Notes: generated by a model from the sequence alone, not told the origin. Positions 16,710 through 26,262 are shown, counted from the stretch's first letter. The stretch is 64,000 nt of DNA from JAUIET01 sp964352475 (GCA_964352475.1 CAYGSL010000004.1:1-64000), one strand, 5' to 3'. Numbers and translations are program-made.

Positions 16710-17255
16710 TCAACAATCAATAAAATGCTCCCGATAATATTGCATCTCCGCAATAGAATCCCGAATATCATCCATCGCCAAATGCGACCCCTGCTTCTTA
16801 AACCCCGCAAGAATCTCCGGCTTCCACCGCCGAGCCAGCTCTTTCAGCGTACTAACATCCAAATTCCGATAATGAAAAAACGCCTCCAGCTCCGGCATCC
16901 ACTTCGCCATAAAGCGCCTATCCTGGCAGATAGTATTACCACACATCGGTGACTGATCTTTTTCCACATGCGCCCGCAAAAAATCCAGCGTCTCACCCGC
17001 CGCCTGCTCCACCGAATACTTACTTTCCCTAACCCTGTCTACCAAGCCCGATTGCCCATGCTGGCGAGTATTCCAGGCATCCATCGCATCCAGAATACTG
17101 TCAGGCTGATGAATCGCAATCGTTGGACCCTCAGCCACCGTTTCCAAATTGGCGTCAGTAACTATGGTCGCAATTTCAATGATCACATCATTAAACGGGT
17201 CCAGCCCCGTCATCTCCAGATCCAGCCAGATTAATCGGTTGTAGTCTTTTTCCAT
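16710..17255 (-). CDS. orn: Oligoribonuclease
   Basis: DEDDh 3'-5' exonuclease that degrades two- to five-nucleotide RNAs, including pGpG from c-di-GMP breakdown. The 181-residue protein opens with IWLDLEMTGLDP (catalytic Asp and Glu of ExoI motif), has NTICQDRRFM in ExoII and SHLAMDDIRDSI carrying the ExoIII His and Asp. Length equals the E. coli enzyme. It is divergent from rsgA with a 112-nt gap, the usual orn/rsgA arrangement. Its pGpG role links it functionally to the c-di-GMP receptor genes about 4-8 kb away, though they are not in one operon. Confidence 0.97.
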   Translation of the reverse strand: MEKDYNRLIWLDLEMTGLDPFNDVIIEIATIVTDANLETVAEGPTIAIHQPDSILDAMDAWNTRQHGQSGLVDRVRESKYSVEQAAGETLDFLRAHVEKDQSPMCGNTICQDRRFMAKWMPELEAFFHYRNLDVSTLKELARRWKPEILAGFKKQGSHLAMDDIRDSIAEMQYYREHFIDC

Positions 17256-17367
17256 CAGTGTCCTGTCCTAATTATTTTATGCTCGAAAATAGAATGCTCG
17301 AACACCTACTGCCTATGCTCTGCATGGTAGCATCTCGTTTCGAGTTTGCAGAAGTACCCAAGTCAAT

Positions 17368-18315
17368 GTGAGCAAAAGAAAGCTAAGCGAGCGACAACAG
17401 TCCCGCGTAAAGCAACAGCAAGCCATGTCGCGTGACCAGCCCGGGCAAGTCATTGTCAATTATGGTCGCCGCGTTGAAGTATTGCTGAATGACAAGCACA
17501 GCACTCAGGAATGTACGGTACGTGCCAACATTGAGCCCCTGGTGGCTGGTGACCGGGTCAGAGTGTCTGAAGCCGGCGCCATCTCTGCATTGCTTGAGCG
17601 CGACAATGTATTGATTCGCCCTGACAGCCGCAATCGCCTGAAACCTGTCGCTGCCAACATCGACACCGTGTTCATAGTGATTGCACCGGTGCCCACCGCG
17701 CACGCCAATTTGATTGACCGTTATCTGGTGGCCGCTGCACTGAGCAAAATGCAGGCAGTGTTGGTGCTGAACAAAACAGATTTACTCGGTACACAATCCA
17801 GTGATTTGATTGCCATGCTCGCCGGCTACGAAAAGCGCGGTCTTGAGGTGCTTAGAGTATCAAGCCATAGCGGCAGCGGGGTGGATGTGTTTCGTGATGC
17901 GTTCGGCACAGGAACCGGTGTATTGGTTGGCCAATCCGGCGTGGGGAAATCGTCGTTAATTAATGCGCTACATGCTCGGGAAGTGACTGAAGTGGGTGCG
18001 CTGTCTGAACGCGGTGATGAACCGAGTAGCAAGTCGAAAGGAACACACACCACCACGGCCGCCAGGCTGTTTCATTTGCCTGGCTCAGGCGCACTGGTAG
18101 ATTCACCGGGCATCCGCGAGTTCCAACTGTGGCACGTAGACCCCGCAGACGTGATTGCCGGCTTTCCGGATCTCGCCGATCTGGCAGAAGGTTGCCGATT
18201 CAGGGACTGCACCCACACCGCGGAAAAAGACTGTGAAGTTCAGAAAGCGCGCAAGAATGATGCGCAGATAGAGCAACGCTGGCAGAGCTACTCACGTATT
18301 ATGGCGACCGTCTGA
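17368..18315 (+). CDS. rsgA: Ribosome small subunit biogenesis GTPase RsgA
   Basis: Circularly permuted GTPase that checks late 30S maturation. The 315-residue protein has an N-terminal OB fold (about 35-100), then G4 NKTDLL (about 134), then G1 GQSGVGKSSLINAL (about 188-201) and G3 DSPGIREF, the permuted G4-G1-G3 order. A zinc-binding end (CRFRDCTHTAEKDC, about 276-289) follows. The start is GTG at 17368 giving MSKRKLSERQQSRV, like the E. coli N-terminus. psd follows after 14 nt, so the two are probably co-transcribed. The motAB genes that separate them in Pseudomonas are absent. Confidence 0.97.
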   Translation: MSKRKLSERQQSRVKQQQAMSRDQPGQVIVNYGRRVEVLLNDKHSTQECTVRANIEPLVAGDRVRVSEAGAISALLERDNVLIRPDSRNRLKPVAANIDTVFIVIAPVPTAHANLIDRYLVAAALSKMQAVLVLNKTDLLGTQSSDLIAMLAGYEKRGLEVLRVSSHSGSGVDVFRDAFGTGTGVLVGQSGVGKSSLINALHAREVTEVGALSERGDEPSSKSKGTHTTTAARLFHLPGSGALVDSPGIREFQLWHVDPADVIAGFPDLADLAEGCRFRDCTHTAEKDCEVQKARKNDAQIEQRWQSYSRIMATV

Positions 18316-18329
18316 ACCAGAGGTAGTGC

Positions 18330-19166
18330 ATGGAAAGTTTGTTTATTCTGCTGCAGAAAATAATACCGCAACATTTGCTGTCCAGAGCCACTGGCTGGCT
18401 GGCCGACCTTGAATGGGTGTGGCTAAAGAACGCCTTGATTCGCATGTTCATCGGTCAGTACAACGTGAATATGGATGAGGCAGTTCACTCCGAAGCAGAC
18501 GCCTACCGCCACTTTAATGCGTTTTTCACGCGACCTTTAAAAGAAGGGGTGAGACCACTGGCCGACGCCGAACAGTTTATTGTGAGCCCCGCAGATGGGG
18601 CGATTAGTCAGCTGGGGAAAATACAAAGCGGCGACATATTTCAAGCCAAAGGACAGAGCTACACAGCCGCACAACTGCTGGGTGGTGACGCTGAACGGGC
18701 AAAGCCCTTTGAAAATGGTGAATTCATAACCGTCTACTTATCACCGCGTGATTATCATCGCGTGCACGCTGCTATAGGCGGCGAGCTGAAAGCAAGCACT
18801 TACTTACCTGGGCAGTTATTCTCAGTTAATGAAGCGACCGCACGCAAGGTGCCGGAACTTTTTGCGCGCAACGAGCGCTTGGTCGCACTGTTTGATACCG
18901 AACTTGGTGAGGTGGCTGTCGTTTTGGTCGGCGCCATGATTGTGGCCGGCATTGAAACGGTCTGGGGCGGTCGAATGAGTGCAGCCAGTACCATGCCAGC
19001 CGAATCAATCAGCCTGTCTGCCGGCGATGAGTTAGGGCGTTTTTATCTAGGCTCTACCGTTATTTTATTGTTCGAGCCTGAAAAAATTCGCTGGCTGGAA
19101 GATATGTCTGCCGGAGTGCCACTGAAGATGGGCCAGGCTATTGCCCAGCGAGTCGGCAGAAACTAA
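18330..19166 (+). CDS. psd: Phosphatidylserine decarboxylase proenzyme
   Basis: Inner-membrane enzyme that makes phosphatidylethanolamine from phosphatidylserine. The 278-residue proenzyme holds the self-cleavage motif LGST at about residues 239-242, where cleavage creates the pyruvoyl group on the small alpha chain. Other family segments are FFTRPLKEGVRPL, SPADGAISQLG (with the conserved Asp) and YLSPRDYHRVHA (catalytic His). It lies 14 nt after rsgA and is convergent with epmA, separated by 12 nt with no obvious terminator. Length is normal for the proteobacterial type. Confidence 0.97.
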   Translation: MESLFILLQKIIPQHLLSRATGWLADLEWVWLKNALIRMFIGQYNVNMDEAVHSEADAYRHFNAFFTRPLKEGVRPLADAEQFIVSPADGAISQLGKIQSGDIFQAKGQSYTAAQLLGGDAERAKPFENGEFITVYLSPRDYHRVHAAIGGELKASTYLPGQLFSVNEATARKVPELFARNERLVALFDTELGEVAVVLVGAMIVAGIETVWGGRMSAASTMPAESISLSAGDELGRFYLGSTVILLFEPEKIRWLEDMSAGVPLKMGQAIAQRVGRN

Positions 19167-19178
19167 TCGCGCTGGCGC

Positions 19179-20147
19179 TTAGAACGCTCTAATTTCGGCA
19201 ATCGATTTAGCACCCAGCGCCAGCATCAGCACCCGGTCGAGACCAACCGCTACACCGGCACATTCCGGTAGCCCGTGACGCATAGCAGCAAGCAGTTGCG
19301 GGTCGCAGCGCTGCTCTACCTTGCCTAGCTCCCGGCGGCGAGCATTATCGCGCGCGGTGCGCTGCTCCAGCTCTGAGGCATCAAGCAGCTCGTGATAGCC
19401 ATTGGCTAATTCAACGCCCTGGTAAAACACTTCAAAGCGACGGGCCACCTTACATCCCTGTGAGTCGTACTCCACTCGGGCTAGTGCGGCCATTGATTCC
19501 GGATAGTCGTACACCACACTCAAGCGGCTTAATGTTGGCTGGATAACATGGCTGAACAACAGATCCAGCAATGCGTTTCGGTCCAGCGTTTTTTCAAGCG
19601 TATGCTGATCTGCACCCAGCAGATCAGCAAAACCCTGTTCAACCGCTGCCGCCTGCAACGCAGCATAACTGGCTTGATGCGGGTTAAATCCAATGCATTC
19701 CATAAACAAATCACCGTAGGAACACTGGCTGGGCGCCGGGCAATTCAGCAAACGTCGCAACAAGTCGCAAAGCTCACGAATAAGATCAAACTGGTCAAAA
19801 TTCAGGCGATACCACTCAAGCATAGTGAATTCATTGGCGTGCAGACGACCATGTTCGCCGGCACGGAATGCTTTGCAAATCTGGTAAATGTCACCACTGC
19901 CGCTGGCCAGCAAACGCTTCATGGCATATTCCGGCGAAGTTTGCAGCCAGTGCGTTGACTCACCCCCAGCTCCGCTTACGGGCATTGCTTCCAGGAAGGG
20001 GTCGCTGACGGAGTAGGGGCTTAACAGCGGTGTATCCACTTCAAGCACACCACGCTGATCAAAAAAAGCGCGAATACGTGCCAGCAAATCAGCGCGAGCT
20101 CGTAAGGTTTCTCTGGAAGTATTCGCCTGCCAGTGTTGGCCGCTCAC
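19179..20147 (-). CDS. epmA: Elongation factor P (R)-beta-lysine ligase EpmA
   Basis: Class II lysyl-tRNA-synthetase paralogue (PoxA/GenX/YjeA) that ligates beta-lysine to EF-P. The 322-residue protein lacks the tRNA anticodon-binding domain. Class II motifs are seen as FDQRGVLEVDTPLLSP (motif 1), FRAGEHGRLHANEFTMLEWYR (motif 2) and ECAGVAVGLDRVLML (motif 3). It is 16 nt downstream of efp on the same strand, so enzyme and substrate form an operon. EpmB, the aminomutase that supplies beta-lysine, is not in this window. A true LysS is excluded by the missing N-terminal domain. Confidence 0.95.
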   Translation of the reverse strand: MSGQHWQANTSRETLRARADLLARIRAFFDQRGVLEVDTPLLSPYSVSDPFLEAMPVSGAGGESTHWLQTSPEYAMKRLLASGSGDIYQICKAFRAGEHGRLHANEFTMLEWYRLNFDQFDLIRELCDLLRRLLNCPAPSQCSYGDLFMECIGFNPHQASYAALQAAAVEQGFADLLGADQHTLEKTLDRNALLDLLFSHVIQPTLSRLSVVYDYPESMAALARVEYDSQGCKVARRFEVFYQGVELANGYHELLDASELEQRTARDNARRRELGKVEQRCDPQLLAAMRHGLPECAGVAVGLDRVLMLALGAKSIAEIRAF

Positions 20148-20163
20148 CTAGGGAGCCCCTAAA

Positions 20164-20733
20164 TCAACCTTTGGCGCGATTTTGGTATTCCCCGGTACGC
20201 GTGTCGACACGAACCACTTCGCCAATATTAAGAAACAGCGGCACCTTAACTACAGCACCTGTACTCAAGGTTGCCGGCTTGGTGCCACCCTGTGCGGTGT
20301 CGCCCTTAAGACCTGGATCAGTATCAACAATTTCCAGCTCAACAAAGTTGGGCACGGTAACCGCTATGGGTGCGTCATTCCATAGCGTAATCAGGCAGGA
20401 ATCCTGCTCTTTGACCCATTGCGCCGAATCACCCAAAGCGGTTTTATCAGCTTGCACCTGTTCGAAACTGACCGGGTCCATGAAATGCCAGTATTCGCCG
20501 TCGTTATACAAGTACTCCATATCTTGTTCGACGACATCAGCGCCCTCAAGCGTATCGCCAGACTTAAACGTGCGTTCCCATTGCCTGCCGCTCTTCAGGT
20601 TTTTTAAACGAACGCGATTAAATGCCTGGCCCTTGCCCGGCTTCACAAATTCGTTTTCCACGATAGAGCAGGGGTCTCCTTCAAGGATCACTTTAAGTCC
20701 TGCTTTGAATTCGTTGGTTGAGTAATTTGCCAT
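20164..20733 (-). CDS. efp: Translation elongation factor P
   Basis: Relieves ribosome stalling at polyproline stretches. The ATG at 20733 (AAGAG upstream) gives 189 residues, starting MANYSTNEFKAGLKV, the expected length and N-terminus; a frame extended to 20784 adds 17 unsupported residues. Three beta-barrel domains are expected. The loop FVKPGKGQAFNRV carries the Lys that EpmA modifies in E. coli, and it is followed directly by an epmA gene, so the beta-lysylation route is the likely modification rather than rhamnosylation, which uses Arg. The promoter must lie in the 359-nt gap to the PilZ-like gene. Confidence 0.97.
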   Translation of the reverse strand: MANYSTNEFKAGLKVILEGDPCSIVENEFVKPGKGQAFNRVRLKNLKSGRQWERTFKSGDTLEGADVVEQDMEYLYNDGEYWHFMDPVSFEQVQADKTALGDSAQWVKEQDSCLITLWNDAPIAVTVPNFVELEIVDTDPGLKGDTAQGGTKPATLSTGAVVKVPLFLNIGEVVRVDTRTGEYQNRAKG

Positions 20734-21092
20734 GGGAAATCTCTTGATTTGATCTTTTTTTAGCCAGCTCAGGCCTTGTCGCAAGGCGCAATGATACAGG
20801 TTTGTCTGGTCGTTTTGGGTAGACCAGGATCAAAAATCGGTCAAGCAGCGTTAGACCGAAGGCCACAATCAGACAGTCGGTGAAAATATTTTTGTTGGAA
20901 ATGCGACGAATTTTCGTTCATCTCCTATACTTTTTTTGGAATTCACATCATTTTCGCAGTTTGCGGTCATTGCCTTTGTCAGGTATTGGTATCAGGTACA
21001 GGCAGGGACTCAGGGATTTCTTATTCGGCACATTATTCGATGAGAGTTTCCGGCAGCGAAAAGACACTATTGAGCAGTAAGAGACGTTTTTG
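20734..21092. promoter_or_regulatory. Divergent intergenic region between efp and the PilZ-like gene
   Basis: A 359-nt gap with no credible coding sequence. On the plus strand a good -10 hexamer TATACT lies at 20926-20931, without a convincing -35 at the right distance. It would give an untranslated leader of about 155 nt before the PilZ-like start. The leader contains short direct repeats of TCAGGTA near 20978-21000. The minus strand towards efp has a small CCTTG/CAAGG hairpin about 50 nt from the efp start. No riboswitch was recognised. Confidence 0.35.
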
Positions 21093-22859
21093 ATGAGCCA
21101 ATCCCTACTCCGCCGCCTGGGTGTGCGCGACCAAACCCTAAGCCACTTATCCATGTGCAAGGCTGACAAGAACAGCGTTGAAGAATGGATAGGCAATTTG
21201 CCTGTCGCCAACATTGGCGAGACCATCAAGCAGCTGTATCTAATTGCCGAAGAATTGCTGAAACTGCAAACACCTGCGGATAACAGACTTGAATTGTTAT
21301 CACTTCTAGCGCCGCGGATAGACAGCAACCTCAAGTCTCTCAGCAAGCATTATCAGCACAAGCAAGCCTTGCTGCCGAAAAAGTCACAGCAAGTTGTTGA
21401 CCTCACTCACGCTCTGCGAATGTGTGTGGCGAATAATTACACCCTGGCCGCGTTTGAACTGGCGCATTCAAAAACAGGTTTACTGCGCCGACCCAACAAG
21501 TCACAAACAGCGCGGGCCGTGTGTGGTGCCATGCAGTTTTTAAACGATGATTTGTTGCTCTGCTACCAGTTGTATACAGTCACGCCAAACACACTCTGGA
21601 TCAAGCTGCATCAGTTGTACGCGATCAGTTGCGAATTGCAGATAGAAAATACCCGCTCCGGCGAGTTCACTCCGCATGGTCTTTATGGCAAAAGTTTATT
21701 GCTGGGCTCTATTAAAGCCAATCAATTGCGCCAGGAAGACCTGCTACCAGTTATAGATCTTATCCCGGGCTGGATCGATAAAATCAATATCTCACGTTAT
21801 GAAAGCGGCCAGATACCAGCGCTGTTCATGCTAAACCGCGAAACTGACAGAGGACCGGTTTACTCACACCTGCTAAACAAACAGGCGCTGGGTGAATGCC
21901 AGTTGCAACTAAGCACAACCGATCTCGTGCAACACCTGCGCCTGTTAGTGGATACCGCAGAGGCAGGCCTGGTAGAAGAGTCTGGTAAAAAGGTTCGCAT
22001 TGATCTGCTCAATCATTTGATTCTAGCCTGGGGCAAATGCACCAAACGTAGTTTTATGCGCATCAATTCGCAGGAAAAGCTGGATATTTGTGTGGGCCTT
22101 GGTGCTGCACATTACTTTTCATCCGGTGAAACCGACATTGAAGATATGCTTCAGCTGGCCGCCGCCGCGCTGGCGCGTGAGGCCGCGTTTGAAGAATTTC
22201 ACGATTACGAGAAACTCAAAGAGCCTGTTGAAGAGCAGGAGTGGGGATCTGAGACCCCGCAAATCAGTAAAGATGAGGACGGGGTGGAGTGCATTGACTA
22301 CGCCGGCGCACCAACAAGAAGCAAGACGATAGATCCCGACGAGCAGCTTACGGTGCACGTTCATGTAAACAATGCCAGTCCCGGCGGCTACAGCCTGACA
22401 TTGCCCGACACAGATAAATTTCGCATTCATGCTGGCGACTTGATCGGTATTAAGGACTCAGCCACAGAACTGTGGAGTATCGCCGCAATACGCTGGCTGC
22501 ATAGACCCACGCGCACCGAACTGACCTTCGGCGTGGAATTGCTTAGCCCGGCTTTTTTACCGTCAATTGCGCGCCGCATACAAACCGAAGGTGACCCCGG
22601 AGAATACCTACCGGTTCTGATGCTTCCTGAAGTGAGCGTTACCGAGCAAGGTGCTTCCTTACTCACATCAGCTGCCGATATTGAAGTTGGCCAGACCATG
22701 CAGATTCTGGATAGAGACCAAATACGCATGGTACGAATCACGGATCAGATAACCAAGACTCGCGTATACGGCCAATACAGTTACGAGATTTTTGATGCGG
22801 CCAATGATGGCGTCTCAGACTCACAGGATCTATTCGATGCCTTGTGGGGAAATTTGTAG
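21093..22859 (+). CDS. PilZ-like domain protein upstream of fimX
   Basis: A 588-residue protein with a largely helical N-terminal region (about 1-370) I cannot assign. The C-terminal part resembles a PilZ domain (about 420-500): NASPGGYSL fits the D/N-x-S-x-x-G c-di-GMP motif, and WSIAAIRWLHR plus TFGVELLSP are typical PilZ strand patterns. The usual RxxxR partner motif is not evident, so ligand binding is uncertain. ATG at 21093 is preferred over the adjacent TTG at 21090; AAGAGA lies upstream. It is 53 nt before the FimX-like gene on the same strand, so both are probably one operon and the two proteins may act together in pilus control. Confidence 0.75.
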   Translation: MSQSLLRRLGVRDQTLSHLSMCKADKNSVEEWIGNLPVANIGETIKQLYLIAEELLKLQTPADNRLELLSLLAPRIDSNLKSLSKHYQHKQALLPKKSQQVVDLTHALRMCVANNYTLAAFELAHSKTGLLRRPNKSQTARAVCGAMQFLNDDLLLCYQLYTVTPNTLWIKLHQLYAISCELQIENTRSGEFTPHGLYGKSLLLGSIKANQLRQEDLLPVIDLIPGWIDKINISRYESGQIPALFMLNRETDRGPVYSHLLNKQALGECQLQLSTTDLVQHLRLLVDTAEAGLVEESGKKVRIDLLNHLILAWGKCTKRSFMRINSQEKLDICVGLGAAHYFSSGETDIEDMLQLAAAALAREAAFEEFHDYEKLKEPVEEQEWGSETPQISKDEDGVECIDYAGAPTRSKTIDPDEQLTVHVHVNNASPGGYSLTLPDTDKFRIHAGDLIGIKDSATELWSIAAIRWLHRPTRTELTFGVELLSPAFLPSIARRIQTEGDPGEYLPVLMLPEVSVTEQGASLLTSAADIEVGQTMQILDRDQIRMVRITDQITKTRVYGQYSYEIFDAANDGVSDSQDLFDALWGNL

Positions 22860-22912
22860 AATCCTTTGCCTGGCAGCAGGGATTATAAAAACACTAAAAC
22901 TGCATAGAAACG

Positions 22913-24979
22913 ATGACGACCAACACACTCAAGATTTTGCTATCTAGCCATTCGCCAGATGGTGCCGAGCGCATTAACCATTTGTTTCGAAATGCTGGCC
23001 AGGCGACGCAAACCCATCGAATCACCTCACTGGAGGATCTGACCCATTGTCTTAATGACGAGCATTGGGATTTGGCTTTGTGTGAGCAGCAAAATACGAT
23101 CATTGATATGAACAATGTACTTGAGCATATTGTTCAGTCGCGTACCGACACACCGGTAATATTACTTACCAGCGAAGCAAATCGGGAGCTGGTGATTGAA
23201 GGCATGAGCCGTGGCGCGCAAGACGTTATCGAATTGTCTGACCAGGAGCATTTACTGTATGCGGCAAATCGCGAGGTGGAAAACCTGCGTATTCGACGCA
23301 AGCACGCAGATCTGGAACGCTCACTAGCAGAAGTTAGCGGTCGTTTTGATACCTTGATGTCTAACGCCGACGATGCCGTTGCCTATATTCTCGACGGCAT
23401 GCATGTCGATGTAAACGAAGCCTACGCGCACGCGTTTGGTTTAACTGATCGCGACGAATTCCTTGCGATACCGGTTGTGGATCTGATCAGCGAAGACGAT
23501 CAGCAAGCCTTCAAGAATTTCTTGCGCGCCTACAATGAGGAATCCGAGCAGGAGCTCAGTGTGGTTTGTGTGAGTCCGGAAGGTGAGCGATTCGAGGTTC
23601 GAATGCGATTCGCCCCCGCTGTATTTGACGACGAAAAGTGCACTCAGCTCATTCTCAGTCGCTCTGAAAAACCGGTAGCACCCACTATAAGTTCACTGCC
23701 CAGCAGCGTAGACCCGCTGACCGGTTTACAAACCCGCTACAGTCTTGTGGAGCAACTGGACAAGTTCCTGGTAGGTGGCAAGAGCGAAGGTTGTCTGTTG
23801 TATTTCAGCATCAATGAATTTTCAAAACTGAAGAGCAGACTTGGCTTATCGGGTAGCCGCTCTGTTCGACATGGTGTAGCCGATTTCATTGACCACGCGT
23901 TCAGCGAACATGAAGGTGCTGTGGTTGCGCACTATGGTGAAGACAGCTTTACCGTACTGTTGCCAGGTGCCGCTGATACCGCCGCGATGATAAGTGCGCG
24001 CAAGCTGTGTGAGCGTATCGAAGAACATATTTTTGATATTGATGACCAGACCGCGCAATGCAGTTGCTGCGTCGGTGTAGTTGATCTCAGCAAGTCAGCA
24101 TTTAACGACTCCAACGAGGCGATGGATATCGCGTTTCTCGCTTTGGAAGAAGCTCGGCAATTGTTCGCTGAAGACAGCTCTATGCCAGGTATTATTCTGT
24201 ACCGACCAGGCACAGGGGAGTCAGTTGAGCGCACTTTTGACATCAGGGAACTGGTATCTGAACAGCGTTTACGAATGATGTTCCAACCGGTGATTAACTT
24301 GCACGGTGAACCACGTGAGAGTTACGAATCGACCTTGCGTATGGTAGATGCAGACGGGCAAGAGCAGAGCGTTGATACTTTGTTTCAGGCCATCAATCAA
24401 AAATCCGGCGATACCTCGCTGGACAAATGGTTGGTTGTTGAAGGTACCAAGAACGTCAAATCACAGCGTGAAGCCGGTAATAAGACAACGCTCACGATTA
24501 ATCTCACCCAGAATGCCCTGATTGATAACACCTTCAGTAATTGGTTGGGTGTTGCCATGAAAGCAGCACAGTTGTCGCCAGAGTGCATCACGCTGCAGTT
24601 CAGCGAAAAAACCGTGGCGCACTACTTGAAACAAGCGATTCGTTTCCGCCAGGAAGTAGCCGAGTGGAATTTCAAATTCAGCCTGAATGAGTTCGGTCGC
24701 AGCCAGGAATCTTTCAAGGTGTTACAGCACTTCAACATTGACTACGCCTTTGTCGATTCAAGCTTTGCGATGGAGCTGCAGAAAGATCCGACTAATGTTG
24801 AGGGTTTAAAAACAGTGCTGAATCGCTTGCAGGAAGCCGGGGTACGTTCAGTAGTGCCTTACGTAGAGAACGCGGCCACTTTGGCCAGTTTATGGCAGAT
24901 GAACGCCCACTATATTCAGGGCTACTATTTGCAGGCACCCAGTGAAGTTATGGATTACGAGTTCGCTGACTCGGCTTAA
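22913..24979 (+). CDS. fimX: FimX-like degenerate REC-PAS-GGDEF-EAL protein
   Basis: A 688-residue protein with FimX architecture: REC-like (about 5-125), PAS (about 140-260), GGDEF (about 265-415), EAL (about 430-680). All catalytic signatures are eroded. The REC acceptor segment reads DLALCEQQN with no Asp, GGDEF reads YGEDS, and EAL reads EST. FimX of Pseudomonas is likewise an inactive enzyme that binds c-di-GMP through its EAL domain and controls type IV pilus assembly through PilZ and PilB. Location next to serB matches the Pseudomonas fimX locus as I recall it. The role as a c-di-GMP receptor for pili is inferred; no pilus structural genes lie in this window. Confidence 0.85.
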   Translation: MTTNTLKILLSSHSPDGAERINHLFRNAGQATQTHRITSLEDLTHCLNDEHWDLALCEQQNTIIDMNNVLEHIVQSRTDTPVILLTSEANRELVIEGMSRGAQDVIELSDQEHLLYAANREVENLRIRRKHADLERSLAEVSGRFDTLMSNADDAVAYILDGMHVDVNEAYAHAFGLTDRDEFLAIPVVDLISEDDQQAFKNFLRAYNEESEQELSVVCVSPEGERFEVRMRFAPAVFDDEKCTQLILSRSEKPVAPTISSLPSSVDPLTGLQTRYSLVEQLDKFLVGGKSEGCLLYFSINEFSKLKSRLGLSGSRSVRHGVADFIDHAFSEHEGAVVAHYGEDSFTVLLPGAADTAAMISARKLCERIEEHIFDIDDQTAQCSCCVGVVDLSKSAFNDSNEAMDIAFLALEEARQLFAEDSSMPGIILYRPGTGESVERTFDIRELVSEQRLRMMFQPVINLHGEPRESYESTLRMVDADGQEQSVDTLFQAINQKSGDTSLDKWLVVEGTKNVKSQREAGNKTTLTINLTQNALIDNTFSNWLGVAMKAAQLSPECITLQFSEKTVAHYLKQAIRFRQEVAEWNFKFSLNEFGRSQESFKVLQHFNIDYAFVDSSFAMELQKDPTNVEGLKTVLNRLQEAGVRSVVPYVENAATLASLWQMNAHYIQGYYLQAPSEVMDYEFADSA

Positions 24980-25026
24980 GCAGCCTGAAGGACAAGCGCC
25001 TGGCCGCATATTGCTTCGCAACCAAG

Positions 25027-26223
25027 CTACTGCGCATCCGAAAATCCCAGAAGATAGAGAATGCCATCCAATCCCAAGTTGGATATGGCATGTTCAGCTT
25101 TTTGTTGCACTATGGGTTTAGCCCGAAACGCGATTCCAAGACCCGCCGCACTTAGCATCGGCAAGTCGTTGGCGCCGTCACCAACGGCAATCACCTGCTC
25201 AAGGCTAATATGCTCGCGTTCAGCAATTTCAGCCATTAAAGATGCCTTGCGCGCACCGTCGACAACCTGGCCAGTCACCTGCCCTGTAAGCTTGCCATCT
25301 TTAAGGGCCAGTTCATTAGCATGCACGTAATCGATACCCAGCTTCTGTTGCAGATAGTGGCCAAAGAACGTAAAGCCTCCTGACAATATTGCTGTTCGAT
25401 ACCCAACACGCTTTAGATTACCTATCAAGCGATCGGCGCCTTCGGTTATCGGCAGGCGGTCATAAACTTCGTACAAACAGCTTTCTGGCAGACCTTCCAA
25501 TAAAGCTACACGCTGGCGCAGGCTCTCCGTGAAATCCAGTTCACCACGCATTGCGCGCTCTGTTATCGCTGACACTTGTTCGCCAACCCCCGCCAACACA
25601 GCCAGCTCATCAATAACCTCACCTTCTATCAACGTCGAGTCCATATCGAAGCACACCAGTCGGCGATTGCGTCTGAATACGGTATCTTCCTGAAACGAAA
25701 TGTCCACATCGAGTTCGCTTGCCAGCACCAGAAATTCCTGGCGAACGGCAACGAGGTCGGCTACGGTGCCGCGCACGCTGAACTCTATACAGGCTTTGTC
25801 TTGCCCTGTTTGACTGGTTAAGGAAAGGCGCCCGGACAAGCGTTTAATATCTTCAATATTTAGATCGAATTTATTCGTCACACTGCCAATCCGGGCAATG
25901 TGTTCAGCTGTGATCGCCCGCGCAAGTAAGGTAACAATATATCTGGGCTGGCCATGCGCATTGACCCAACGTTCATAGTCATCGCTACTGATGTCAGTGA
26001 AGCTGGCTTGCAGATTCAGCTCATGCACATGAAACAGCAACTCTTTAAGAATGCCGCTGCCTGTCGGTACCGACACCAGTAAACCCAATGCCAGACTACG
26101 ATGAATTACCGCCTGACCAATATCCAGCACCTGAATTCCGTGCTCAGCCATCAAACTCATCAAGCTGCCTGTTAGACCCGGCTGGTCTTCTCCAGTGATG
26201 CTGATTAATGTCACGCTGCTCAT
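25027..26223 (-). CDS. serB: Phosphoserine phosphatase with N-terminal ACT domains
   Basis: Last step of serine synthesis. The 398-residue protein has an ACT-type regulatory region over about residues 1-180 (starting VTLISITGEDQPGLTGSLM), and a HAD phosphatase domain with CFDMDSTLIEGEVIDELA (nucleophile Asp), AILSGGFTFFG and VGDGANDLPMLSAAGLGIAF. The ACT extension, absent from the smaller SerB type, is typical of Pseudomonas and mycobacterial SerB and may respond to serine. It is convergent with fimX (47 nt) and divergent from the AhpA-like gene. A plausible promoter lies 40-68 nt upstream of its start. Confidence 0.97.
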   Translation of the reverse strand: MSSVTLISITGEDQPGLTGSLMSLMAEHGIQVLDIGQAVIHRSLALGLLVSVPTGSGILKELLFHVHELNLQASFTDISSDDYERWVNAHGQPRYIVTLLARAITAEHIARIGSVTNKFDLNIEDIKRLSGRLSLTSQTGQDKACIEFSVRGTVADLVAVRQEFLVLASELDVDISFQEDTVFRRNRRLVCFDMDSTLIEGEVIDELAVLAGVGEQVSAITERAMRGELDFTESLRQRVALLEGLPESCLYEVYDRLPITEGADRLIGNLKRVGYRTAILSGGFTFFGHYLQQKLGIDYVHANELALKDGKLTGQVTGQVVDGARKASLMAEIAEREHISLEQVIAVGDGANDLPMLSAAGLGIAFRAKPIVQQKAEHAISNLGLDGILYLLGFSDAQ

Positions 26224-26262
26224 GTTAATGCCTGATGAATTGGCCGGTCTGTACGGCGCTAA

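Noticed and set aside
16534..16716. A 60-codon frame across palindrome D
   Set aside because: It lies inside the inverted repeat, with no start signal and a low-complexity composition.
20880..21080. A 66-codon frame in the efp-PilZ gap
   Set aside because: No ribosome-binding site and no recognisable features; it covers the predicted promoter and leader.
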